Shown piece after piece: positions 25,397 through 39,251 of a DNA stretch of 64,000 nt. The DNA is from Amycolatopsis iheyensis. GTDB lineage: Bacteria; Actinomycetota; Actinomycetes; Mycobacteriales; Pseudonocardiaceae. The position numbers and the translations under genes were made by a program. The stretch is taken from contig NZ_JAMXQV010000002.1 in assembly GCF_024703995.1 (NCBI RefSeq), forward strand, positions 248,001 to 312,000, in the 5' to 3' direction. Position 1 is the first letter of the stretch. Each line of letters opens with the position of its first letter. The notes beneath the pieces are model-generated. The model worked only from the letters and a program-made list of their open reading frames with translations, did no database searches and had not been told where the DNA came from.

Positions 25397-26370
25397 CCGA
25401 AGTCGATCTCGACCACCACCGCTCGGGCGACGCCGTCACCGAAGAACTGCGCGCGGACGTCGTCGCCGGGCTCACGGCCGAGCGGAAGTGGCTGCCGCCC
25501 AAGTGGTTCTACGACGCCGAGGGCAGCGAGCTGTTCGAGAAGATCACCCAGCTGCCGGAGTACTACCCGACGCGCAGCGAGCGCGAGGTGCTGGCCGCGC
25601 ACGCCGTCGACGTCGCGCGGCTGTCCGGCGCGCACACGCTCGTCGAGCTGGGGTCCGGGTCGAGCGAGAAGACCCGGCTGCTGCTCGACGCGCTCACCGG
25701 CCACGGCACGCTGGAGGCGTTCGTCCCGCTCGACGTCTCCGAGTCGGCCTTGGCCGAAGCCGCCGAAGCCATCTCGAAGGACTACCCGGGACTCACGGTC
25801 CGTGGTGTCGTCGGCGACTTCACCCAGCACCTCGCCCTGCTGCCCGGCGGCCAGCCGCGGGTGGTGGCCTTCCTCGGCGGCACGATCGGCAACTTCCTGC
25901 CCGCCGAGCGCGCGGTCTTCCTGCGCTCGGTGCGGGAGGTCCTCGACGAAGGGGAGTGGCTGCTGCTCGGCACCGACCTCGTCAAGGACGCCGGGATCCT
26001 CGAACGCGCCTACGACGACGCGGCCGGCGTCACCGGTGAGTTCAACAAGAACGTGCTGCGCGTGATCAACGCCCGGCTGGGCGCGAACTTCGACCTCGAC
26101 GAGTTCGAGCACGTTTCCCACTGGGACGCGGAAAACGAGTGGATCGAGATGCGGCTGCGGGCCCGGCGCGCGCTGACCGTCGAGATCCCGGGGGCGGACC
26201 TGACGGTGCGCTTCGCCGAGGACGAGCACATCCGGACGGAGATCTCGGCCAAGTTCCGCCCGGGCGGAGTCGAGGCGGAGCTGGCCGCGGCCGGCTTCGC
26301 GCTCGAGCACTGGTGGACCGACTCCCAGCAGCGGTTCGGGGTGAGCCTGGCAAAATCCGTGCGTGGTTAA
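25393..26370 (+). CDS. egtD: L-histidine N-alpha-methyltransferase EgtD
   Basis: 325 residues. SAM-binding ELGSGSSEKTRLLLDAL near residue 80; substrate motifs WFYDAEGSELFEKITQLPEY with YYPTRSE, FLGGTIGNF, and GEFNKNVLRVIN match histidine betaine synthases. It trimethylates histidine to hercynine, the first step of ergothioneine synthesis. Last identifiable egt gene: no PLP-dependent EgtE lyase follows; instead the next gene starts inside its 3' end (8-bp overlap). Confidence 0.95.
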   Translation: MTEVDLDHHRSGDAVTEELRADVVAGLTAERKWLPPKWFYDAEGSELFEKITQLPEYYPTRSEREVLAAHAVDVARLSGAHTLVELGSGSSEKTRLLLDALTGHGTLEAFVPLDVSESALAEAAEAISKDYPGLTVRGVVGDFTQHLALLPGGQPRVVAFLGGTIGNFLPAERAVFLRSVREVLDEGEWLLLGTDLVKDAGILERAYDDAAGVTGEFNKNVLRVINARLGANFDLDEFEHVSHWDAENEWIEMRLRARRALTVEIPGADLTVRFAEDEHIRTEISAKFRPGGVEAELAAAGFALEHWWTDSQQRFGVSLAKSVRG

Positions 26371-26839
26371 TCCTCTCCGGGCACTGGCCCGGGCCGTCGG
26401 CACGAAGCCGTGGCTCATGCGCACCTCGCGGTTCGTCGTGTGGGCCGACAAGAAGCTGCACCGCGCGTTCGGTGGCCGGGTGAGCCTCGTGGCGCTCGCC
26501 GGGCTGCCGTCGCTGCGGCTCACCACGACGGGACGCAAGAGCGGGCTGGCGCGCAGCACCAACCTGCTCTACTTCCCGCACGGCGGCGACTTCGTGCTGA
26601 CGGCGTCCAACTGGGGCCGGCCGAACGACCCGGCGTGGGCCCTCAACCTCCGCGCGAACCCGAAGGCGGAGGTGGCCTTCGCCGGGCGGCCGGTCGAGGT
26701 GGTGGCGCGCGAGCTGACCGGTGACGAGTACATGGCGATGTGGGCGGAGCTGCTCGAGTTCTGGCCGGGGTACGCGATGGAGCAGCAGGAAGCCGCCCGG
26801 CCGTTACCCGTTTTCGTACTCTGCCGGGCGGACCGGTAG
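26363..26839 (+). CDS. deazaflavin-dependent nitroreductase-family protein (Ddn-like)
   Basis: 158 residues with the F420/Ddn split-barrel pattern: LRLTTTGRKSGLARSTNLLY, VLTASNWGRPNDPAWALNL and NPKAEVAFAGRPVEVVAREL. Such enzymes reduce quinones, nitro compounds or enones with F420H2, usually near the membrane. The GTG start lies within egtD (8-bp overlap), so it is translated with the ergothioneine operon. A redox role alongside ergothioneine is possible but only inferred from the coupling. Confidence 0.85.
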   Translation: MVNPLRALARAVGTKPWLMRTSRFVVWADKKLHRAFGGRVSLVALAGLPSLRLTTTGRKSGLARSTNLLYFPHGGDFVLTASNWGRPNDPAWALNLRANPKAEVAFAGRPVEVVARELTGDEYMAMWAELLEFWPGYAMEQQEAARPLPVFVLCRADR

Positions 26840-26956
26840 CTTCCCACCATCCTTTCGGCCGGTGCCGGTATTCGGCGGTTTGTGCCAGTGTCTCCCCCGT
26901 AACGCGCCGTGACGTCTCGGACGCGCGGCGAGTACGCCACTACGGGAGGAGACGTC

Positions 26957-28582
26957 TTGCGGAGATCCACAAGAGGCCGGGTGCGGTCGTTCGCCCTGGT
27001 GGGGGCGCTCGTGGCCGGGCTCGGCGTCACGGGGACGGCCGCCGCGTCCGCGGCCGAAGACGCGGCCGTCAAGCCCGCCGTCGTCGGCGCGACCGCGGCC
27101 GTGAACTGGGGCACCTGCTCGGCCGCCACGCTGGCCGGCGTTCCCGCCGACCAGGTGAAGTACTACAGCTGCGCGCGCTACCGCGTGCCGATCGACCACG
27201 ACAACGCCGCGCTCGGCACCATCGACATCGCCCTGCTCAAGCGCGCCGCCCGCACGCCCGGCACCCGGGTCGGCTCGCTGTTCCTCAACCCCGGCGGCCC
27301 GGGCGGCTCCGGCCTGCGGATGCCGATCAGCGGCCAGTTCTACTTCCAGCCGCCGGTCCTGGACCGCTTCGACCTGATCGGGTTCGACCCGCGCGGCGTC
27401 GGCCAGAGCAACCCGCTGCGCTGCTTCACCACCCAGGAGGACGCCGACGAGGTCTTCGGCGCCCAGATCCCGGTGCCGCTGAGCCGCGCCGACATCGCCG
27501 GCACCCTGGCCAGCTACCGCGACTACGGGCAGTTCTGCAAGAACAACGCGGGTTCGCTGCTCAACCACATGTCCACCAAGGACGTCGTGCGCGACCTCGA
27601 CACGCTGCGCGCGGCGGTCGGCGACCAGAAGCTCACCTTCGTCGGCTTCTCCTACGGGACGCTGATCGGCTCGACCTACACCTCGATGTTCCCGAAGCAG
27701 TCGCGCGCGATCGTCATCGACGGCAACGTCGACCCGGCGCTGCGCACCAGCGACGGCGTGCAGTACGACCGGGAACGTGCGCAGGGCTTCGAAATCTCGC
27801 TCGACGGGTTCCTCAAGCGCTGCGACCAGGTCGGCGCCAAGTGCGCGTTCAGCGACGGCACCCCGCGCGCGAAGTTCGACGAACTGCGCGAGTACCTCCG
27901 CAAGCAGCCGATCACCATCCCCGGCGGCGGCACGGTGGACATCAACTCGTTCACCGGCGGCGTCTCGAGCGTGCTGTACTCGCCTTCGGCGTTCCCCGGC
28001 CTCGCCGAGGACCTGCAGGCGCTGTACAACGTCCTCCACCCGGCGGGCGCGCAGGCGCAGACCCTGGCCGCCAAGCAGCTGAAGGTGCTCACCGGTGGCA
28101 AGCAGGGCCTGGCCGACCAGAACCCGGACAGCCCCTACACCAGTGACGACTCGTACTTCGCCGTCAACTGCGCCGACAAGCCGTTCAAGATCAAGCAGGA
28201 GCAGGTGCCCGACATCGCCGCCAAGTGGGAGCGCGAGTCGCGCACCTTCGGCCGCTACCAGGCCTTCGCCGACACGGCGGGCTGCCCGGTGTGGCCGGCG
28301 AAGAAGCCGGACGCCTACCGCGGCCCGTGGCGGGCCAAGACCGACGTGCCGGTCGTCGTGGTGAGCAACTACTACGACCCGGCGACGCGGTACAAGTTCG
28401 GCCAGCGGATAGCGGCCGAGCTCGGGAACTCCCGCCTGCTGTCGGTCGACGCGTTCGGTCACTGCATCCTCGGTGACGCCCTCGGCGTCGACAAGGCCGT
28501 GGCGGACTACCTGACCGACCTGAAGGTCCCGGCGAACGGCCAGGTGTTCCAGCCGAACGTCCAGCCCTTCGAAACCGCGTAG
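26957..28582 (+). CDS. secreted alpha/beta hydrolase, tripeptidyl-aminopeptidase type (S33, TAP-like C-terminus)
   Basis: 541 residues with a signal peptide (basic RRSTRGRVR, hydrophobic ALVGALVAGLGVTG, AAASA cleavage region). Catalytic features: NPGGPGGSG oxyanion loop, GFSYGT (Ser near 232), Asp in NYYDPATRY (about 472) and His in FGHCIL (about 500), the order of Streptomyces Tap/SlpD-type peptidases. It should act outside the cell. Start is TTG with GGAGGAG five bases upstream; a further in-frame ATG at 26909 has no ribosome site. Ends at a 14-bp hairpin. Confidence 0.88.
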   Translation: MRRSTRGRVRSFALVGALVAGLGVTGTAAASAAEDAAVKPAVVGATAAVNWGTCSAATLAGVPADQVKYYSCARYRVPIDHDNAALGTIDIALLKRAARTPGTRVGSLFLNPGGPGGSGLRMPISGQFYFQPPVLDRFDLIGFDPRGVGQSNPLRCFTTQEDADEVFGAQIPVPLSRADIAGTLASYRDYGQFCKNNAGSLLNHMSTKDVVRDLDTLRAAVGDQKLTFVGFSYGTLIGSTYTSMFPKQSRAIVIDGNVDPALRTSDGVQYDRERAQGFEISLDGFLKRCDQVGAKCAFSDGTPRAKFDELREYLRKQPITIPGGGTVDINSFTGGVSSVLYSPSAFPGLAEDLQALYNVLHPAGAQAQTLAAKQLKVLTGGKQGLADQNPDSPYTSDDSYFAVNCADKPFKIKQEQVPDIAAKWERESRTFGRYQAFADTAGCPVWPAKKPDAYRGPWRAKTDVPVVVVSNYYDPATRYKFGQRIAAELGNSRLLSVDAFGHCILGDALGVDKAVADYLTDLKVPANGQVFQPNVQPFETA

Positions 28583-28593
28583 CAGCACGGAAC

Positions 28594-28624
28594 CGGGCCG
28601 GGGCGACGCTGTCGCCCCGGCCCG
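28594..28624. terminator. bidirectional hairpin terminator
   Basis: Perfect 14-bp stem (28594-28607 with 28611-28624) closed by a GCT triloop, between the convergent secreted peptidase and TetR genes, 3 bases beyond the TetR stop. Confidence 0.85.
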
Positions 28625-28627
28625 TTC

Positions 28628-29206
28628 TCACGTGCCGAGCAGCCGGTCGAGCAGGTCCCCGGCCGCCTCTTCGGCTTCTTTCGCGGCGCTCGTCGAGTCG
28701 TCCGCGCGGGCGACCAGCATCGCGATCTCGTTCATCCCGGCGAGCAGCACGTGCGCGAAGACCTCGACGCGGGCGGCCGGGATGCGGCCGTCGCGGCGCA
28801 GCGCCACCTTGATCTTGCCGAGCGTGCGGGCTTCGTCGCCTTCGCGCCAGCGCTGCCAGCCGAGCACGGCCGGCGCGTCGATGAGCATCACCTGACGCAC
28901 CACGGGATCCGCGGTGCTCCGGATCCACGCCAGGCAGGCCGCGCGCAGCGCCGCCGCCGGCTCTTCGATGCCCTCGACGGCTCGAGCGCCTTCCTTGCCG
29001 ACCCGGTCGTAGACGGTGTCCAGGACGGCCTCGAACAGCGCGTCCTTGCCGGGGAAGTGGTGGTAGAGCGCGCCCCGGCTCACGTCCGCGGCCCGCAGGA
29101 CGGCCTCGATCGACGTGCCGTCGTAGCCGTGGTCGGTGAACAGGCCGGTGGCGACCGCGACGAGGTGGTCGCGGGTCGCCTGGCCGCGGTCGATCTTCTT
29201 GTTCAT
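28628..29206 (-). CDS. TetR-family repressor
   Basis: 192 residues. HTH at about residues 8-55: RDHLVAVATGLFTDHGYDGT, SIEAVLRAADVSRGALYHHF, PGKDALFEAVLD. The remaining helices form the ligand-binding/dimer domain; the ligand is unknown. It is divergent from the alpha/beta hydrolase gene at 29297, and two TetR-type palindromes lie between their starts, one inside a TTGACA promoter for the hydrolase, so repression of both genes is likely. Confidence 0.9.
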   Translation of the reverse strand: MNKKIDRGQATRDHLVAVATGLFTDHGYDGTSIEAVLRAADVSRGALYHHFPGKDALFEAVLDTVYDRVGKEGARAVEGIEEPAAALRAACLAWIRSTADPVVRQVMLIDAPAVLGWQRWREGDEARTLGKIKVALRRDGRIPAARVEVFAHVLLAGMNEIAMLVARADDSTSAAKEAEEAAGDLLDRLLGT

Positions 29207-29227
29207 GCGGGTCGGCAGCCTCCGTCG

Positions 29228-29275
29228 TTGACAAACCGACTGTCGGTCTGTTGATACTAGACCGTCAGTCGGTTT
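29228..29275 (+). promoter_or_regulatory. divergent promoter with two TetR-type operators
   Basis: Operator 1, AAACCGACTGTCGGTCT (29233-29249), and operator 2, AGACCGTCAGTCGGTTT (29259-29275), are inverted copies agreeing at 16 of 17 positions. A plus-strand promoter TTGACA (29228-29233), 17-base spacer and TTGATA (29251-29256) has operator 1 filling its spacer, so bound repressor would block the hydrolase promoter. Reverse-strand TAGTAT (29254-29259) is a possible -10 for the TetR gene. Confidence 0.7.
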
Positions 29276-29296
29276 ACTTCTGGAGGGACTCTACCG

Positions 29297-30142
29297 ATGG
29301 ACCTGCGAACCTGGGAGGACCTGCGCGGCCGCGTGTCGACGGCGGCCGGCGACGTGAGCTACACCGACGTCGGCGAAGGACCGGTCGCGCTCTTCGTGCA
29401 CGGCGTCGGAACGAACAACCTGTTGTGGCGCAAGGTGATGACCGAACTGGCGGGGGAGCGCCGCTGCGTCGCGCCCGACCTGCCGGGGCACGGCGCGTCG
29501 CCGGTGACGCCCGAGCAGGACCTCAGCCTGAACGGGCTCGCGCGCCTGCTCGAGGACTTCTGCGACTCGCTGGAGCTCGACGAGGTCGACCTCGTCGCGA
29601 ACGACACCGGCGGTGCTGTCGCGCAGGTCTTCGCCGTGCGGCAGCTCGGGCGCGTCCGCACGCTCACCCTGACCAACTGCGACACGCAGGGCAACCTGCC
29701 GCCCGAAGCGTTTCGCCCGGTCGTCGAGCTGGCCGAACGCGGGAAGCTCGCCCCGCTGCTCGTCCGGCTCGCCGCCGACCCGGCGCGGGCGCGGACCGGC
29801 GCGCTGGGCGGCGGTTACGAACACCCCGAGCTGCTGCCCGACGACGTCCTGGCCGCTTTCGTGCGGCCGGTCGGTGCCGCGGCGCGGCAGTTCGAACGCC
29901 TGCTGACGTCGGTCCGCGGCGAGGAGCTGGACGCGATCGAGCCGCTGCTCGAGGAGTTCCGCGTGCCGACGCTGCTGGTGTAGGGGACCGGCGACCCGAA
30001 CTTCACCCTCGAATGGGCGCACCGGTTCCGGGACGCGGTTCCCGGCGTCACCGAGGTCGTCGAGGTGCCCGGCGCGAAGCTGTTCTTCCCCGACGAGCGT
30101 GCCGAAGATCTCGTACCGCACCTGCGCCGGCACTGGAAGTAA
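29297..30142 (+). pseudogene. alpha/beta hydrolase interrupted by an amber codon
   Basis: The frame opens with ATG (MDLRTWEDLRGR), passes oxyanion VHGVGTNN and an Asp-type nucleophile elbow VANDTGGA, then meets TAG at 29981-29983 (codon 229) right after RVPTLLV. The same frame continues without other disruption as GTGDPNFTLEWAHRFRDAV... to TAA at 30140-30142, which is the conserved C-terminus of the family. The expected residue is Trp (TLLVWGTGD), one base from TAG. So it is a single nonsense change in an otherwise intact 281-residue gene: recent pseudogene, sequencing error or readthrough. A promoter with TetR operators still precedes it. Confidence 0.8.
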
Positions 30143-30198
30143 GCGCTACAGTGGCCGGGTTGATCAATCACGAGAAGCGGAAGCGAGGTGAGCGGCAC

Positions 30199-30261
30199 AT
30201 GCCAGCGGACAGTCAACGGACGACCGGGCGTGCGCTCACCGGAGGCTTCCGGCTGGGCTGA
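30199..30261 (+). CDS. putative 20-residue leader peptide of mgtC
   Basis: ATG preceded by GAGGTGAG at 7-base spacing opens a 20-codon frame, MPADSQRTTGRALTGGFRLG, ending at TGA 55 bases before mgtC. Its last codons form one arm of a hairpin that can also pair further downstream (30238-30272), the geometry of a translation-dependent attenuator. Leader peptides regulate mgtC in enterobacteria; here this is inference from layout. Confidence 0.45.
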   Translation: MPADSQRTTGRALTGGFRLG

Positions 30262-30272
30262 TCACCTCCGGT
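30238..30272 (+). promoter_or_regulatory. alternative hairpins in the mgtC leader
   Basis: ACCGGAGG (30238-30245) can pair with CCTCCGGT (30265-30272), spanning the leader stop, or its CCGGA (30239-30243) can fold locally with TCCGG (30248-30252). The two structures exclude each other. The downstream arm is pyrimidine-rich and lies 44 bases before the mgtC start. Confidence 0.4.
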
Positions 30273-30316
30273 CTCCTCCTGTCCGGCAGTGCGCGCACGC
30301 CGGAAAAGAGTCGGAC

Positions 30317-31021
30317 ATGACCATCTTCGAAATGCTGCTGCGCGTCGGGACCGGCGTCGGCCTGGGCGCGGTCATCGGGGTCGAGCGCCAGTTCCGGGCC
30401 CGGATGGCCGGGCTGCGCACCAACGCCCTGGTCGCGGTGGGCGCGACGTTGTTCGTGCTGCTGTCCGCCCACGGTTTCGGTGGGCTGGCCTCGAGCGGCG
30501 ACGCCGACCCGACGCGGGTGGCGGCGCAGATCGTCTCGGGCATCGGGTTCCTCGGCGCGGGCGTGATCCTGCGTGACGGCCTCAACGTCCGCGGCCTCAA
30601 CACCGCGGCGACGCTGTGGTGCTCGGCGGCGGTGGGCGCGCTGGCGGGGGCCGGGCTGTACGTGGTCGCGGCGGCCGGCACCGCCGTGGTCGTCGGCGTG
30701 AACGTGGTGCTGCGGCCGCTGGGCCGGGTGGTCGACCGCCGCCCGGACGCGGGCGAGGAGACGCCGACGAAGTACGCGTTCCAGGCCGTCACCCGCGACG
30801 CGACCGAGGCCCACGTGCGGGCGTTGCTCGTGCAGTCGTTGACCCGCACGGACTTCCGGCTGCTCTCGGTGCTGAGCACCGACCGCGAGGACCGCACGGT
30901 CGAGGTCCGCGCCGAGCTGATCGGCGACCAGCGCGACGACGCCCAGATGGAGTCGGCGGTTTCGCGGCTCTCGCTGGAGCCTTCGGTGTCCAGCGTGCGC
31001 TGGGAAGCCGTCCCGGCGTAG
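30317..31021 (+). CDS. mgtC: MgtC/SapB-family membrane protein
   Basis: 234 residues. Residues 1-135 are the MgtC domain of four to five helices with GLGAVIGVERQFRARMAGLR, NALVAVGATLFVLLS, QIVSGIGFLGAGVILRDGLN and VRGLNTAATLWCSAAVG; residues 150-234 form an ACT-like soluble domain. MgtC proteins modulate Mg2+ stress responses and F-type ATPase in pathogens; in soil actinobacteria the role is less clear. Start is ATG after GAAAAGAG; an upstream in-frame ATG (30188) would add a low-complexity tail and overlap the leader peptide. Confidence 0.9.
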   Translation: MTIFEMLLRVGTGVGLGAVIGVERQFRARMAGLRTNALVAVGATLFVLLSAHGFGGLASSGDADPTRVAAQIVSGIGFLGAGVILRDGLNVRGLNTAATLWCSAAVGALAGAGLYVVAAAGTAVVVGVNVVLRPLGRVVDRRPDAGEETPTKYAFQAVTRDATEAHVRALLVQSLTRTDFRLLSVLSTDREDRTVEVRAELIGDQRDDAQMESAVSRLSLEPSVSSVRWEAVPA

Positions 31022-31026
31022 CGGAC

Positions 31027-31758
31027 TCAGGCCACGCTGGGCAGGCATTCGCCGAGCAGGGCGAGGATGTCGCGCCAGGCACGCCCGGCGTGCTTGGCGT
31101 GGTAGCCGACACCGGGCAGCACGGTCTGGCCGGGCCCGACCGGCGGGTGGTGGAAGGCGTGCTCGGCGCCGCCGTAGGTCACCAGGCGCCAGTCGACGCC
31201 CGCGGCCTGCATCTCGGCGGTGAACGCCTCGCGTTGCGCGGGCGGCTGGATCGGGTCCTCCGACCCGACCCCGGCCCACACCGGGCAGGAGATGTGGGCC
31301 GCCTCCCCGGGCCGGCCGGTGATCAGGCCGTTGACCGTCGCGATCGCTCGCAGCGGGGCGCCGGCGCGCCCGAGCTCCAGCACGACCGCGCCGCCGGTGC
31401 CGTAGCCGATGCCGGCGACGTGGTCCGGGTCGGTCCGGGGTTCGGCGCACAGCACGTCCAACGCCGCGAAGCCGATGTCCCGCAACCGGTCGGGGTCGGC
31501 CAGGATCGGATCGAGCCGGGCCAGCATCTCCTGCGGGTCGGTGTACCAGCGGCCGCCGTGCAGGTCGAAGGCCAGCGCCACGTACCCGAGTTCGGCGAGG
31601 GCGTCGGCCCGGCCGCGCTGGAAGTCGTTCAGCCCCGGTCCCTCGGGTCCGATGAGCACCGCGGGCCGCCGGCCGGCGCCGGCGGGCAGCGCGAGGTGCC
31701 CGACCATCGTCAGGCCGTCGGCCGGGTACTCGACAGTGCGTGTCGTGACAGTCGCCAT
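31027..31758 (-). CDS. dienelactone-hydrolase family protein lacking the nucleophile
   Basis: 243 residues with the DLH alpha/beta fold: RPAVLIGPEGPGLNDFQRGR, LGYVALAFDLHGG, an Asp in VGSEDPIQPP and His in GGAEHAFHHPP. The nucleophile elbow, GYCFGG in active relatives, reads GYGTGG, so the Cys is Gly. Substrate-pocket role or a different chemistry must be assumed if it is functional. It starts with ATG at 31758 and ends 5 bases before the convergent mgtC stop. Confidence 0.82.
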   Translation of the reverse strand: MATVTTRTVEYPADGLTMVGHLALPAGAGRRPAVLIGPEGPGLNDFQRGRADALAELGYVALAFDLHGGRWYTDPQEMLARLDPILADPDRLRDIGFAALDVLCAEPRTDPDHVAGIGYGTGGAVVLELGRAGAPLRAIATVNGLITGRPGEAAHISCPVWAGVGSEDPIQPPAQREAFTAEMQAAGVDWRLVTYGGAEHAFHHPPVGPGQTVLPGVGYHAKHAGRAWRDILALLGECLPSVA

Positions 31759-31819
31759 GGAAGGGACAGTAGTGATCGCCGAGCCCGGCCGGGCCGAAGT
31801 TCACCGCGGGCGGAAACGA

Positions 31820-31861
31820 GCGAAGGCCTCCTCGCCGGACTGCCGGTGAGGAGGCCTTCGC
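31820..31861 (-). terminator. aconitase terminator
   Basis: Perfect 14-bp stem (31820-31833 with 31848-31861) around a 14-base loop that itself contains GCCGG repeats, starting 14 bases downstream of the acn stop. Confidence 0.8.
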
Positions 31862-31874
31862 CGAGCCGAAACCC

Positions 31875-37066
<5,192 letters not shown>

Positions 37067-37080
<14 letters not shown>

Positions 37081-37459
37081 GCTTGCGCCACCCGCCCGCC
37101 CGGTTGTTCGCGATGATCTGCCGGAACATCGCGGTGAGCGCCGGCGCGTTGATCGGCTCGCCTTCGCGGAAGGCCACCGTCCGGGCGGTCTTGTTGTCGT
37201 GCCCGGCGGTGATGATGCCCTCGGGGTCGGGGACGATGCCGCCGTCGTAGACGAAGACGTTGACGTGGTCCTTCGCCGCCAGTAGCGCGCAGATGTTGCC
37301 CTCGAGCACGAAGTAGGGCTGCCGGGTGCGCTTGATGGTCTCGACGACCTCGGGATCGGCCGCGTGCACCAGCTCGCGGACCTCCCGGCAGATCGCCTGC
37401 TGCCACGCGGGCAGGGCGTCGATGTAGGAGTCCACGCGGGGCTCGACGGTGTAGGACAC
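37067..37459 (-). CDS. DUF1801 (YdhG-like) protein
   Basis: 130 residues of the YdhG/DUF1801 fold: VDSYIDALPAWQQAICREVR, VVETIKRTRQPYFVLEGNIC, KDHVNVFVYDGG and NRAGGWRKLKRG at the end. Single-domain proteins of unknown, possibly iron-related, role. The only plausible start is GTG at 37459, as the next in-frame upstream codons run into the mobA promoter. Inserted, with neighbours on both sides, into the acn-moxR core. Confidence 0.82.
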
Positions 37460-37486
37460 GCGTCCAGTATGGGCTAGATTCCCGGG

Positions 37487-38032
37487 ATGCGGTACGCGGG
37501 GATCGTGGTGGCCGGGGGTTCGGCCCGCAGACTGTCCGGTGTGGACAAGCCGGCGCTGTCGGTGGGCGGGAAGCCGTTGCTGGCCCGCGCGATCCACGCG
37601 CTCGAAGGGGCCGAACGGGTGATCGCCGTCGGGCCGCGGCGGGCCGGGTTCGACGTCGTCTGGACGCGGGAGCCGGTGCCCGGCACCGGGCCGGTCGCCG
37701 CGCTGGCCGCCGGGCTCGCCTTCGTCCCCGAAGACGTCGAGGCGGTCGCGGTGCTGGCCGCCGACCTCCCGGGCGTCCGCCGGTCCACAGTGGACCGGCT
37801 GGTGGCCGGCATCGGGGACGGCGACGGCGCGGTGCTCGTCGACGCCACCGGGTCGCGGCAGTGGCTGCTCGGCGCCTGGCGCGTCGCCGCGCTGGCGGCC
37901 GCGCTGCCCGAGCAGCTGGAGAACGCCGCGCTGCGCCGCACCCTGGCCGGTCTGCGGATCACCGACGTGCCCGCCGAGCGGGGCGAAGCGGACGACATCG
38001 ACACGCCGGAGGACCTCGAGCGCCACCGCTGA
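37487..38032 (+). CDS. mobA: molybdenum cofactor guanylyltransferase MobA
   Basis: 181 residues. The nucleotide-binding signature GIVVAGGSARRLSGVDKPAL at residues 5-24 and AVLAADLPGVR (metal-binding Asp) identify MobA, which attaches GMP to molybdopterin. The C-terminal DIDTPEDLERHR is the common family ending. Length is close to MobA. No other Mo-cofactor gene is in the window. An odd 19-base palindrome at 37780-37798 is embedded in the coding sequence. Confidence 0.88.
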   Translation: MRYAGIVVAGGSARRLSGVDKPALSVGGKPLLARAIHALEGAERVIAVGPRRAGFDVVWTREPVPGTGPVAALAAGLAFVPEDVEAVAVLAADLPGVRRSTVDRLVAGIGDGDGAVLVDATGSRQWLLGAWRVAALAAALPEQLENAALRRTLAGLRITDVPAERGEADDIDTPEDLERHR

Positions 38033-38182
38033 GCGCGTGCTTCACAGATGTCACACCGGGGGAGGTGTTGGCTACTCACGGGGCACCGCGTGCCGGATGC
38101 GGCGAACGATCCGGGGACGCAGTACGGTCGCACCGCGTGATCACCGTCGCGGGGGCGGCGCACGAACTTTCGAGGAGGCAGA

Positions 38183-39244
<1,062 letters not shown>

Positions 39245-39251
39245 CCCGGCG

